This document shows positions 7,652-17,064 of a DNA stretch of 64,000 nt, one piece after another (the first letter of the stretch is position 1; every line of letters begins with the position of its first letter). The notes beneath the pieces are model-generated. The model had not been told where the DNA came from. It saw only the letters and a program-made list of their open reading frames with translations, and made no database searches. A program made the translations under genes and the position numbers. The stretch comes from MR-S7 sp000400995 (GTDB lineage: Bacteria; Pseudomonadota; Gammaproteobacteria; Burkholderiales; Burkholderiaceae_C), in contig NZ_CP152342.1 of NCBI RefSeq assembly GCF_045291395.1, positions 4,464,001 to 4,528,000 of the forward strand. Reading direction: 5' to 3'.

Positions 7652-9211
7652 ATGCTCACCGGCGAATTGAGAAACAAGGTCGATCAAGTCTGGAACGCCT
7701 TCTGGTCCGGCGGCATCGCCAACCCCCTCGAAGTCATCGAGCAGATCACCTACCTGCTCTTCCTGCGCGCGCTCGACAGCGACCAGACCCGCGAGGACAA
7801 CAAGGCCCTGCGCCTGAAAACCCCGCCCGTGCGGATCATTCCTGCAGGCCTGGACTCCCATGGCCGCCCGTTCGACGACATGCGCTGGTCACGCTTCAAG
7901 CACATGGCCCCCGCAGAAATGTTCGCCGTGCTGAGTGAGCAGGTCTTCCCCTTCCTGCGCGGCCTGAAGCTATCGGGCGGCCCCGCCGCCAAAACCGCCT
8001 TTGCCCACCACATGCGCGACGCGCGCTTCACCATCCCCACGCCGGGCCTGCTGGCCAAGGTGGTCGATCTGCTCGACACCATTCCGCTTGACGACCGCGA
8101 CACCAAGGGCGACCTGTACGAATACATGCTCGGCAAGATCGCCTCCGCTGGGCAGAACGGGCAGTTCCGCACACCCCGCCACATCATCGATCTGATGGTG
8201 GCCCTCACGGCCCCCGTGCCGCAAGACACCATCTGCGACCCCGCCAGCGGCACCTGCGGCTTCCTCGTCGCCGCCGGCGAATACCTGCGCCGCACCTACC
8301 CCGACATGCTGCGCGTGCCCGTGCAAAACGCGCACTTCCACAACGGCATGTTCCACGGCTACGACTTCGACAACACCATGCTGCGCATCGGCAGCATGAA
8401 CATGGTGCTGCACGGCGTGGAACACCCCGCCATCGAGTACCGCGACTCCCTCGCCGAAGGCGCGGCGGGTGACGCCGGGGCCTACAGCCTCATCCTGGCC
8501 AACCCGCCCTTCGCGGGCAGCCTGGACTACGAAAACACCGCCAAGGACTTGCAGCAGACCGTCAAGACCAAGAAGACCGAGCTGCTGTTCCTGGCCCTGT
8601 TCCTGCGCCTCTTGAAAACCGGTGGCCGCGCCGCCGTCATCGTGCCCGACGGCGTGCTGTTCGGCTCCAGCAAGGCCCACAAGGAACTGCGCCGCAAGCT
8701 GGTCGAAGAGCAAAAGCTCGACGCCGTCATCAGCCTGCCCGGCGGCGTGTTCAAGCCGTATGCGGGCGTCAGCACCGCCATATTGCTGTTCACCAAAACC
8801 ATGAGCGGCGGCACCGACAGCGTGTGGTTCTACGACATGCAGGCCGACGGCTGGAGCCTGGACGACAAGCGCCAGCCGCTGCTGGATACAAGCCTTTTAG
8901 GGCTCCAGCCCTTTGTGGAAGGGCGCAATCAGCTATCAGAAGCAGAGCACGCCAAGAACAACCTGCCCGACGTGCTGGCGCGCTGGGGGCAGAGGAACGG
9001 CAGCGAACGTGAGCGGCCCCGCACGGCGCAGAGCTTTTGCGTGCCCAGGGCGGACATCGAGGCGAATGGGTATGACCTGAGCATCAACCGGTACAAGGAG
9101 GTGGTGCATGCGCAGGTGCAGCACCGGGCGCCGGGGGAGATATTGGCGGAACTGCGGGAGTTGGAGGGAGAGATTGCGCGGGGGATGGGGGTGTTGGAGG
9201 GGATGTTGTGA
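7652..9211 (+). CDS. hsdM: Type I restriction-modification methyltransferase subunit HsdM
   Basis: A 519-residue N6-adenine methyltransferase subunit. The N-terminal helical domain (HsdM_N, GELRNKVDQVWNAFW) precedes the catalytic domain, with the S-adenosylmethionine motif DPASGTCGFL near residues 196-205 and the catalytic motif IV NPPF near 283-286. With HsdS it methylates host DNA, and with HsdR it forms the restriction complex. Around residues 417-430 the coding sequence runs through a copy of the dispersed hairpin repeat without loss of frame, which is unusual. The stop codon overlaps the hsdS start. Confidence 0.95.
   Translation: MLTGELRNKVDQVWNAFWSGGIANPLEVIEQITYLLFLRALDSDQTREDNKALRLKTPPVRIIPAGLDSHGRPFDDMRWSRFKHMAPAEMFAVLSEQVFPFLRGLKLSGGPAAKTAFAHHMRDARFTIPTPGLLAKVVDLLDTIPLDDRDTKGDLYEYMLGKIASAGQNGQFRTPRHIIDLMVALTAPVPQDTICDPASGTCGFLVAAGEYLRRTYPDMLRVPVQNAHFHNGMFHGYDFDNTMLRIGSMNMVLHGVEHPAIEYRDSLAEGAAGDAGAYSLILANPPFAGSLDYENTAKDLQQTVKTKKTELLFLALFLRLLKTGGRAAVIVPDGVLFGSSKAHKELRRKLVEEQKLDAVISLPGGVFKPYAGVSTAILLFTKTMSGGTDSVWFYDMQADGWSLDDKRQPLLDTSLLGLQPFVEGRNQLSEAEHAKNNLPDVLARWGQRNGSERERPRTAQSFCVPRADIEANGYDLSINRYKEVVHAQVQHRAPGEILAELRELEGEIARGMGVLEGML
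8901..8939 (+). repeat. dispersed hairpin repeat, copy 4, inside hsdM
   Basis: GGCTCCAGCCCTT, TGTGG, AAGGGCGCAATCAGCTATCAG. The outer parts match the family, and the stem has changed on both sides (CCCTT pairing with AAGGG), so pairing is preserved. It is translated as part of HsdM (about GLQPFVEGRNQLS). It is the only copy found within a long open reading frame. Confidence 0.65.
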
Positions 9212-10986
9212 TGCCCCCATCTTTGACGACTGTTGGAAGCGTTCTGCGGGGTATTGTTTCCGGCAAGAGCGTGCAGACGCTTGAGCGGCCAGCGCAGGAC
9301 AACGAACTCGGCATTCTCAAAGTCAGCGCAGTGACGTGGGGCTCATTCCGCCCCCACGAAAATAAGGCACTGCCGCCCAGCTACGACCCCAAGGACTGTC
9401 CACGCCCCATGAACGGGGACATCCTGATTTCCCGAGCAAACACGCGTGAGCTCGTAGGTGCGCCGGTCATGGTGCATGGCGACTACCCTCACCTACTACT
9501 TTCAGACAAGTTGCTGAAGCTGGTTCCCGATGAATCTGCAGTCGATGCGCGCTATCTCGTTCGCGCTTTGAGATCGCCTTCCGCCTCGGCACATTTCTTT
9601 CAATGCGCAGGCGGGTCAAGCGGCTCCATGACAAACATCACGCAGTCAGACATTCGATCTGCTCCGATCTACTTGCCCCCGCTGGAAGAACAACGCCGCA
9701 TCGCCGCCATCCTCGACCAAGCCGAAACCCTCCGCACCCAACGCCGCACCGCCCTGGCCCTGCTCGACAGCCTCACCCAGTCCCTCTTTCTCGATATGTT
9801 TGGAGACCCACTGGACAACACCAAGCGATGGGAGTGGCGTTGCATGTCAGAGCTTTTCGAGACGCCTCCAATTTTTGGAACGATGATCCCTGGCGCAGCA
9901 GAGAAAGGCTCATGGCTTTGTCTACGAGTCGCCAACATACAAGACTGGCAGTTGACACTTGAGGACAAAAAGTACGTTGAGTTGACCGGATCAGCTGTTG
10001 AACGACACAGCGTCAAAGCTGGAGATTTGCTCATGGCGCGAGCGATCGCCAGTCAAGAACATCTTGGTAAATGTGTAGTGACTCAACCAAAAGACGAGTT
10101 GTGGGCCTTTGACTCGCACCTTATGCGTTTGAGATTCCGGGCCGACCGAGCACTGCCTGAGTTCATTCGACAAATGCTCAGAACGCCAGGAGGCCGCAAT
10201 GTATTTCTGAAAGCCTCTCGGAAATCATCTGTGCAGTACAACATCAACACGAAGGAAATTTCTGCCTTGGAGGTGCCAGTTCCCCCTCTCTCCCTCCAAC
10301 AAACCTTTGCCACTCGCATCGCCTCCATCGAAGCCCTCAAAGCCACTCACCGCCGCGCCCTGGCCGCGCTCGATGCTTTATTCGCCTCGCTGCAACAGCG
10401 GGCATTCCGTGGCGAGTTGGCTTCTACCTCCGCAGAAAAAACCGCCGTAGCGCGCCATTCGGCGCAGAACTTTGCAGGGCTGCTGCAACTGGAAGCCTCC
10501 ATCGGCCAAGAGGCATTGATCTACCTCGCCAATCGCATACCCGGCGGCGATCTCTACAAGACGCACAAGGCTCTTTACTTTGCCGACAGGCACCATCTGG
10601 AACACCATGGCCGCCTGATCTACAACGAGACCTATTGCGCACTGCCTCACGGCCCAGTGCCGCAGGCAGCCTACGACGCCACACGGGTGCTGAACGGGGA
10701 GCGCCTGTTGAGCGATTTCGACGATGACGCCCTGCGCTGCGCTTTGCGCCGCCAGGGCAATACGCTCACGGCCCTGCGTGATGCCGACTTCAGCAAGCTC
10801 AGCCCGAAAGCCCTGGAAAGCCTGGAATGGGCCATCCGCTACTGCCGGGACATGACATTCACGCAGACCAAGACCGCCTCGCACGACAGCGCCTACGACC
10901 GAACACCAGAGAACGAGCCTATTCCGTTGAAGTACATCATCGAGACGCTCTCGCCCGAAGCACGCCAGCGTCACTGGAATCTGTAG
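9211..10986 (+). CDS. hsdS: Type I restriction specificity subunit HsdS with C-terminal Panacea (DUF4065/SocA) domain
   Basis: A 591-residue protein. Residues 1-400 have the two target-recognition domains and conserved helices of HsdS (PLEEQRRIAAILDQAETLRTQR ending the first half, PLSLQQTFATRIASIEALK the second). HsdS usually ends there, after QQRAFRGEL. This protein continues for about 190 residues with a Panacea/SocA-like domain: KTHKALYFADRHHLEHHGR near 449-467 and YCALPHGPVPQAAYD shortly after. Panacea is an antitoxin/chaperone domain in toxin-antitoxin systems. The start is ATG 9211 (GTG 9208 is also possible), overlapping the hsdM stop. Confidence 0.88.
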   Translation: MPPSLTTVGSVLRGIVSGKSVQTLERPAQDNELGILKVSAVTWGSFRPHENKALPPSYDPKDCPRPMNGDILISRANTRELVGAPVMVHGDYPHLLLSDKLLKLVPDESAVDARYLVRALRSPSASAHFFQCAGGSSGSMTNITQSDIRSAPIYLPPLEEQRRIAAILDQAETLRTQRRTALALLDSLTQSLFLDMFGDPLDNTKRWEWRCMSELFETPPIFGTMIPGAAEKGSWLCLRVANIQDWQLTLEDKKYVELTGSAVERHSVKAGDLLMARAIASQEHLGKCVVTQPKDELWAFDSHLMRLRFRADRALPEFIRQMLRTPGGRNVFLKASRKSSVQYNINTKEISALEVPVPPLSLQQTFATRIASIEALKATHRRALAALDALFASLQQRAFRGELASTSAEKTAVARHSAQNFAGLLQLEASIGQEALIYLANRIPGGDLYKTHKALYFADRHHLEHHGRLIYNETYCALPHGPVPQAAYDATRVLNGERLLSDFDDDALRCALRRQGNTLTALRDADFSKLSPKALESLEWAIRYCRDMTFTQTKTASHDSAYDRTPENEPIPLKYIIETLSPEARQRHWNL

Positions 10987-11008
10987 CTTCCTCACTTCCT
11001 GCTGCACC

Positions 11009-12655
11009 ATGCCCACTTCCGTCGCTCAACTCCACCAATGGCTGCTTGAACCCGAAGGCCAGCGCCTGGAGTTCAAGGAGGCCAAGCAGCGCTACGACTT
11101 TGAAAAGCTGCTCAAGTACTGCGTGGCCCTGGCCAACGAGGGCGGCGGCACCATCGTGCTGGGTGTGACGGACAAGCGCCCCCGGCGCATCGTGGGCACG
11201 CAGGCGTTTGAAGACCCTGGCCGCACCGAGGCGGGCTTGCACAAGCGGCTGGGGCATCGCGTTCCGGTCGAGGAATTGCGCCTGCCCGAAGGGCGCGTGC
11301 TGGTGGTGCATGTGCCTTCGCGCCTGCCGGGCACGGCCTGGAATGTGGATGGCAGCTACTTCAAGCGCGCGGGCGACGATCTGGCCCCGCTCGCCGACCA
11401 CGAACTGCGGGCCATGTTTGCCGAGGCGGGGCCGGACTTTTCCGCCCAGCCATGCCCCGGTGCCACGTTGGCCGATCTGGAGCCGGATTCCATCGCCCTG
11501 TTCCGCGAGCGCTGGGCCAGAAAGAGCAGCGACCTGCGCAAGCGCGAATTGGGCGACTTGCAGACCTTACGCGATGCAGAACTGTTGGTGGAAGGCGATC
11601 AGGTGAGTTATGCGGCACTCATCCTGTTCGGCACGCGGGCGGGGCTGACGCGGTGGCTGGCGCAGGCCGAGCTGGTGTTTGAGTACCGCTCGTCCGAAGC
11701 GGCAGGCCCGGCGGCCGACCGCGAGGAATACCGCGCGGGCTTCTTTGCCTGGCAAGACGCGCTGTGGAAAAAGATCAACCTGCGTAACGACCGCCAGAGC
11801 TATCAGGACGATTTCTTTCGCATGGACTTGCCCACGTTCGACGAGGTGCCGGTGCGCGAGGCCATCCTGAACGCGGTGGCTCACCGTGACTACCGGCTGG
11901 GGGGCTCGGTCTTCGTGCGGCAGTTCGCCAAGCGGCTGGAGGTGGTGAGCCCTGGCGGGTTGCCGCCGGGCATCACGCCCGAGAACATCATCGACCAGCA
12001 GAACCCGCGCAACCGCCGCTTGGCAGAGGCGCTGGCGCGGTGCGGGCTGATAGAGCGGTCCGGCCAGGGGCTGAACCTGATGATGGAAAGCGCCGTGCGC
12101 CAGGGCAAGCCCCTGCCCAGCTTTGCAGGCACCGCCGCGCACGAGGTACGGCTGACGCTGGAAGGCGGCGTGCGCAACCCGGCTTTTGTGCGGTTCATGG
12201 AGCGGCTGGGGGAAGACACGTTGCGCAGTTTTTCGACGCTGGACTATCTGGCGCTGGAATGCCTGGAACAGGGCAAAACACTGCCTGCTGCACTCAAGGA
12301 ACGCCTGCCGGGCCTTGTGGCCGCAGGCGCTGCCGAAGCCATCGGACGGGGCAAGGGCACGCGCTACATCCTCTCCGAAGCGCTGTACGCATCTTTGGGC
12401 GCCAAGGGAACCTACACCCGCCAGCGGGGGTTGGACCGTGAAACCAACAAGACGCTGCTGCTCACGCACCTGACCAAGCAGGGAGAACAGGGCGCACCGC
12501 TGGCCGAACTGCGCCAAGTGCTGCCCACGTTGCCTGAAAGCACGGTGCGAGACTTGTTGCGGGAGTTGCGGGACGAGGGCAAGCTGATGCTGAGAGGCCA
12601 ACGCCGGTGGGCGCGCTGGTTCAGCGTTATGCCTGACCTCCATAAACCCCTTTAA
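11009..12655 (+). CDS. AlbA_2 (Schlafen-like) domain and HATPase-type putative DNA-binding protein
   Basis: A 548-residue protein encoded inside the hsd operon. The N-terminus has the AlbA_2 pattern LEFKEAKQRYDFEKLLKYCVALANEGGGTIVLGVTD (residues 19-54), found in Schlafen-like and putative transcriptional regulators. The middle has VPVREAILNAVAHRDY near 285-300, the N-box of the HATPase_c_4 domain, and SPGGLPPGITPENI. The C-terminal part looks like winged-helix DNA-binding segments. Homologues often accompany type I systems and phage-defence loci. Its role here, regulatory or effector, cannot be decided from sequence. It begins 22 bp after hsdS. Confidence 0.75.
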   Translation: MPTSVAQLHQWLLEPEGQRLEFKEAKQRYDFEKLLKYCVALANEGGGTIVLGVTDKRPRRIVGTQAFEDPGRTEAGLHKRLGHRVPVEELRLPEGRVLVVHVPSRLPGTAWNVDGSYFKRAGDDLAPLADHELRAMFAEAGPDFSAQPCPGATLADLEPDSIALFRERWARKSSDLRKRELGDLQTLRDAELLVEGDQVSYAALILFGTRAGLTRWLAQAELVFEYRSSEAAGPAADREEYRAGFFAWQDALWKKINLRNDRQSYQDDFFRMDLPTFDEVPVREAILNAVAHRDYRLGGSVFVRQFAKRLEVVSPGGLPPGITPENIIDQQNPRNRRLAEALARCGLIERSGQGLNLMMESAVRQGKPLPSFAGTAAHEVRLTLEGGVRNPAFVRFMERLGEDTLRSFSTLDYLALECLEQGKTLPAALKERLPGLVAAGAAEAIGRGKGTRYILSEALYASLGAKGTYTRQRGLDRETNKTLLLTHLTKQGEQGAPLAELRQVLPTLPESTVRDLLRELRDEGKLMLRGQRRWARWFSVMPDLHKPL

Positions 12656-12660
12656 ACCTC

Positions 12661-12767
12661 TTTAAACATTCATATGACGACGGAGAACGCTTTAAAAAAC
12701 AACAACTTATAAAGCTTTCTCTAAAGCATTCACTGCGCCTTTCAGGCTTTAGAGTGTCTTTGGACAC
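12661..12767 (+). promoter_or_regulatory. AT-rich gap upstream of hsdR with two inverted repeats
   Basis: This stretch is much richer in A and T than its neighbours. It contains an inverted repeat CTCTAAAGC (12719-12727) and GCTTTAGAG (12746-12754) with an 18-base loop, then the small hairpin GTGTC-TTTG-GACAC (12754-12767). Tandem TTTAAAC words lie just upstream, at the end of the preceding gene. It may be an operator or RNA structure that sets hsdR expression separately from hsdMS. No clear -35/-10 pair was identified. Confidence 0.4.
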
Positions 12768-12805
12768 AACGTCCCCCAATGAACCGGGGGCATGAAAGAA
12801 CCACC

Positions 12806-15800
12806 GTGAGCAGCACGCCATCCAACTTTGACTTTCTCGCTCCCGACTGGCCCGCACTGGTGGCCGAGGCCCGCCGCGCCGAGGCCGCCGCGCTGGGCGA
12901 CCCGCGCGCCGCCTGCTTTTACGCCCGCCGCACGCTAGAGCTTGCCGTCGCGTGGCTGTTCCAGGCCGAAGGGGGCCGCAATGGGTGCCTGCGCATGCCC
13001 TACAAGGCGGATTTGTCGGCCTTTCTGTTTGAGCCCAGCTTTCAGCAACTGGTGGGCAGCACTGTGCATGCCAAGATGGACGTGATTCGCCGCCTGGGCA
13101 ACCAAGCCGTGCACAACGCCCGCCCGGTGCCACAGCAGGACGCGCTGAACGCGCTGCGCGAGCTGTTCCATGTGGCCTTCTGGCTGGCTCAGCGCTATAC
13201 GCGCAAGGCGGCCGACCGGCCCGGCGCGGGCCTGCAGTTCCGCCCCGAGTTGCTGCCCTCTTCACCTTCCACCGCCATGGCCGAAGCGCAGGCCAGCCGC
13301 GCCGCCCAGGTCGCCGCGCAAGAGGCCCTGCAAAAACAGGCCGAAGCCCTGGCCCAGAAGGACGCGCAATTGCGCGAGGCCGAAGCGCGCAACGCCGCGA
13401 TGGATGAAGAACTGGCCCGCTATCGCGCCGAAATCGCCGCCGCCAAGGCCGCCAATGCCGCAGCGCCCGCTCCGGCACACGACTACGACGAAGCCGCCAC
13501 ACGCGACCTGTTCATCGACCTGCTGCTCAAGGAAGCGGGCTGGACACTCTCCGACGCGCGCGACCGCGAATACGAAGTGCAGGGCATGCCCAACAACGAG
13601 GGCAAGGGCTACGTGGATTACGTGCTCTGGGGCGACGACGGCAGGCCGCTCGCCATCGTCGAGGCCAAGCGCACGCGCCGTTCCGCCCGCGAGGGCGAGC
13701 AGCAGGCCCGCCTGTATGCCGACTGCCTGGAACAGCAGTTCGGCCAGCGCCCCGTGATGTACGGCACCAATGGCTACGAGCATTGGCTGTGGGACGACGC
13801 CACCAGCCCGCCGCGCGCGGTGCAAGGCTTTCACAAGAAGAACGAGCTGGAACTGATGGTGCAGCGGCGCGCCAGCCGCAAGCCGCTGGACAGCCTGCCC
13901 ATCGCGCCCGGCATCGTGGAACGGCATTACCAGCAGCGCGCCATCCGCCGCATTGCCGAGACTTTCGAACGCGACCAGCACCGCAAGGCGCTGGTGGTGA
14001 TGGCCACCGGCGCGGGCAAGACGCGCACGGTGATCGCGTTGGTGGACTTGCTGATGCGCGCGGGCTGGTGCAAGCGCGTGCTGTTCCTGGCCGACCGAGT
14101 GGCCCTGGTGAACCAGGCCGTGAACGCCTTCAAGGCCCATCTGTCCGACGCCACGCCGGTGAACCTGGTGACCGATCGCGCCACCGAGGGCCGCGTATAC
14201 GTCAGCACCTACCCGACCATGATGGGTCTCATCAACGAGGGCGCGGGTAGTGGCCAGCGCCGCTTCGGCGTGGGCCACTTCGACCTGATCGTGGTGGATG
14301 AGGCGCACCGCTCCATCTACCAGAAGTACCGCGCCATCTTCAGCTACTTCGACGCGCTGCTGGTGGGCCTGACGGCCACGCCCAAGGACGAGATCGACCG
14401 CAATACCTACAGCCTTTTCGGCCTGGAGAGCGGCGTGCCCACCGATGCCTACGGGTTGGATGATGCCATCGCCGAGCGCTATCTGGCACCGCCCAAGGCC
14501 ATTTCAGTGCCACTGCGATTCCAGCGCGAGGGCATCCGCTACGACGACCTGAGCGAAGACGAAAAAGACCAGTGGGACGCGCTGGAGTGGGACGATGAGG
14601 GCGGCGAAGCGCCCGACGCCGTGGGCGCCGAGGCAGTGAACCAATGGCTGTTCAACACCGACACGGTGGACAAGATGCTGGCTCTGCTGATGGCGCGCGG
14701 CCACAAGGTCGCAGGTGGCGACCGGCTGGGCAAGACCATCGTGTTCGCCAAGAACCAGCAGCACGCCGAGTTCATCGCCGAGCGCTTCAACGCCAACTAC
14801 CCGCAGTACCGGGGCGAGTTCGCGCGCGTCATCACCTTCAAGACCGAATACGCGCAGTCGCTCATCGACGCCTTTGCGCAGAAGGACCGCGCACCGCACA
14901 TCGCCATCTCGGTGGACATGCTGGACACCGGCATCGACGTGCCCGAGGTGGTGAACCTGGTGTTCTTCAAGATAGTGCGCTCCAAGGCCAAGTTCTGGCA
15001 GATGGTGGGGCGCGGCACCCGTTTGTGCAAAGACCTGTACGGGCCGGATCAGGACAAGAAGGATTTCTTCATCTTCGACTTCTGCCAGAACCTGGAGTTT
15101 TTCAGCCAGGAGCTGGAGGGCAGCGAGGGCGCGCTGGTGCAGCCGCTGTCGCAGCGCCTGTTCAATGCCCGGCTGGAACTGCTGGGCGTGCTGGACCAGC
15201 GCCTGGCAACGCAAGGCGTGGCCGAAGACACACCGCCGGCGCTGGCACTGACCGAAGGCGCAATCCGCAACGACATTGCCGCTCTGCTGCACCGCACGGT
15301 GGAAGGCATGCCGCTCGCCAACTTCATGGTGCGGCCGCAGCGCCGCTGGGTGGAGACCTGGGCGCAGGCCGATGCGTGGAAGCAGCCGACGGCGGAGCAG
15401 TTGGCCGAGGTATCGGAACATCTCTCCGGTCTGCCTACCAGCGTGCGCGACAACGACGAGGACGCCAAGCGCTTCGACGCGCTGATGATGGGCACCCAGC
15501 TCGCCCTGCTGCGGCAGGAGCCTGCGCTGGCCCGTTTGCAGACGCGCGTGCAGCAACTGGCGAACGGCCTGCTGGAACTTGCCAACGTACCCAGCGTGCG
15601 CGAGCACCTGCTGCTGATCGAAGCCATCGCGGGCGAAGAATGGTGGCAGGACGTGACCCTGCCCATACTGGAGCAGGCGCGTCGCAAGCTGCGCGGCCTC
15701 ATCAAGCTGATCGAGAAAACCAGCCGCAAGGTGGTCTATACCGACTTCGAAGATGCGCTGGGCGAAACCACCGAAGTCGATCTACCCCTGGTGGCAAGCG

Positions 15801-16273
15801 CCGTGGACTTCGACCGTTTTCGAGCCAAAGCCAAGATATTCCTGCGCGCCCACGAAGACCGGCTGGCCCTGCACAAGCTGCGGCGCAACCAGCCCTTGAC
15901 CGCCACGGATCTGACTGAACTGGAAGCCCTGCTGCACGAAGCGGGCGGCAGCGACAGGGACATCGAACGGGCCCGCGCCCTGCACACCAGCCTGCCTTTG
16001 TTCATTCGCTCACTGGTAGGACTGGATCGCGGAGCCGCCACGGCAGCGTTTGCCGGCCTGATCGCAACAGGCACCGCCAGCGCGGGCCAATTGCAGTTCG
16101 TCGAGGAAATCGTGCGGCACCTGACGGAGCATGGAGCCATGCCGGCGGAACGGCTCTATGAGTCCCCCTTCACCGACATTCATGCGCAAGGGCCGGATGG
16201 TGTTTTCGATACGCAGCGGGTGGAGCAGCTATTCAAGGCATTGGAGCAATTCGCTCTGCAAGAAGTTGCCTGA
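12806..16273 (+). CDS. hsdR: Type I restriction endonuclease subunit HsdR
   Basis: A 1155-residue motor and nuclease subunit. An N-terminal DUF4145 helical domain is followed by a coiled coil rich in Ala/Glu (about residues 160-220). The HSDR_N nuclease domain has PLAIVEAKRTR, in which the E-x-K pair is catalytic. The superfamily 2 helicase has Walker A ATGAGKT near 399 and the DEAH box VVDEAHRS near 496, and the C-terminal helicase lobe has VDMLDTGIDVPEVVNLVFF and QMVGRGTR. The GTG at 12806 is preferred; an in-frame ATG at 12779 lacks a ribosome-binding site. It translocates DNA and cleaves sites lacking HsdMS methylation. Confidence 0.94.
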   Translation: MSSTPSNFDFLAPDWPALVAEARRAEAAALGDPRAACFYARRTLELAVAWLFQAEGGRNGCLRMPYKADLSAFLFEPSFQQLVGSTVHAKMDVIRRLGNQAVHNARPVPQQDALNALRELFHVAFWLAQRYTRKAADRPGAGLQFRPELLPSSPSTAMAEAQASRAAQVAAQEALQKQAEALAQKDAQLREAEARNAAMDEELARYRAEIAAAKAANAAAPAPAHDYDEAATRDLFIDLLLKEAGWTLSDARDREYEVQGMPNNEGKGYVDYVLWGDDGRPLAIVEAKRTRRSAREGEQQARLYADCLEQQFGQRPVMYGTNGYEHWLWDDATSPPRAVQGFHKKNELELMVQRRASRKPLDSLPIAPGIVERHYQQRAIRRIAETFERDQHRKALVVMATGAGKTRTVIALVDLLMRAGWCKRVLFLADRVALVNQAVNAFKAHLSDATPVNLVTDRATEGRVYVSTYPTMMGLINEGAGSGQRRFGVGHFDLIVVDEAHRSIYQKYRAIFSYFDALLVGLTATPKDEIDRNTYSLFGLESGVPTDAYGLDDAIAERYLAPPKAISVPLRFQREGIRYDDLSEDEKDQWDALEWDDEGGEAPDAVGAEAVNQWLFNTDTVDKMLALLMARGHKVAGGDRLGKTIVFAKNQQHAEFIAERFNANYPQYRGEFARVITFKTEYAQSLIDAFAQKDRAPHIAISVDMLDTGIDVPEVVNLVFFKIVRSKAKFWQMVGRGTRLCKDLYGPDQDKKDFFIFDFCQNLEFFSQELEGSEGALVQPLSQRLFNARLELLGVLDQRLATQGVAEDTPPALALTEGAIRNDIAALLHRTVEGMPLANFMVRPQRRWVETWAQADAWKQPTAEQLAEVSEHLSGLPTSVRDNDEDAKRFDALMMGTQLALLRQEPALARLQTRVQQLANGLLELANVPSVREHLLLIEAIAGEEWWQDVTLPILEQARRKLRGLIKLIEKTSRKVVYTDFEDALGETTEVDLPLVASAVDFDRFRAKAKIFLRAHEDRLALHKLRRNQPLTATDLTELEALLHEAGGSDRDIERARALHTSLPLFIRSLVGLDRGAATAAFAGLIATGTASAGQLQFVEEIVRHLTEHGAMPAERLYESPFTDIHAQGPDGVFDTQRVEQLFKALEQFALQEVA

Positions 16274-16291
16274 AAACACCCTGCCCAGCCA

Positions 16292-17002
16292 TCAAACACC
16301 AGCCGCGCGCTTGCGCGGCTTGCAGGTGGGCTCGGCCCGTCCCAGTACTCCATCCATGAGCGTGGCGATGCACTGCCGCGCCACCTCGGCGGCGGAGTAT
16401 TCCCCTCCAGGCTGGTACCAGCGACCGATCCAGCTCAACGCGCCCGCGATCACGAAGGCCGTCATCTTCGGATCGCAGGCGGCGAGCGAGCCCTCCTCCA
16501 CGCCCTGCGCCACCAGGCGGCGGAACGCGTGGTCGATCTCCGACTTCATGCGGCGCAGCTCGGTGCGGCTGGGCTCGGGCACCTCTTCGTCGCCCACGCG
16601 GATCAGGCACATGCCGAAGGGCTGGGCGACGATGTCCGCATACACCTCCATGCACGCACGCAGCTGATCCACCGCGTTGCCGCCGGCCTGGCGCGAGGCC
16701 TCGATGCCGTCCAGCGTCATGTGCAGGCCCTTGCGCACGCACTCCAGCAGGATCTCGTCCTTGTTCTTCACGTAGTAGTACAGCGTGGGCTTGGTCACGT
16801 GCAGGCGGGCAGCGATGTCGTCGAGCGACGTGGCGTGGAAGCCCCGTTCGTTGAACATCTGCGCGGCCGTGGACAGCACCGCGTTGCGCTTGGCCTCGCG
16901 CTGGCGTTCGCGCTCCGGCGCCCGGGCCCAGGGCGAGGCGTCGGCCTGCTTGCGCGCGCGCGGCGGCGGGGAAGGGGTGGCGGCTTTGGAGGACGTACCC
17001 AT
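16292..17002 (-). CDS. TetR/AcrR family transcriptional regulator
   Basis: A 236-residue regulator. After a basic, proline-rich tail of about 40 residues comes the TetR helix-turn-helix: AAQMFNERGFHATSLDDIAARLHVTKPTLYYYVKNKDEIL. The C-terminal ligand domain resembles regulators of acyl-CoA and fatty-acid genes. It is divergent from the liv-type transporter and ligase operon, and the gap holds operator-like repeats, so it most likely represses that operon until an acyl-CoA ligand appears. The ligand is inferred only from context. Confidence 0.88.
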   Translation of the reverse strand: MGTSSKAATPSPPPRARKQADASPWARAPERERQREAKRNAVLSTAAQMFNERGFHATSLDDIAARLHVTKPTLYYYVKNKDEILLECVRKGLHMTLDGIEASRQAGGNAVDQLRACMEVYADIVAQPFGMCLIRVGDEEVPEPSRTELRRMKSEIDHAFRRLVAQGVEEGSLAACDPKMTAFVIAGALSWIGRWYQPGGEYSAAEVARQCIATLMDGVLGRAEPTCKPRKRAAGV

Positions 17003-17064
17003 GCTGATGGCCCTTTGCGTACCGGGAAAGTCCTGATGCCCCGAAAGGCCGACTCTCCAAAAAT

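Noticed and set aside
16300..16330. GC-rich hairpin near the end of the TetR gene as terminator
   Set aside because: It lies within coding sequence and has no run of T after it.
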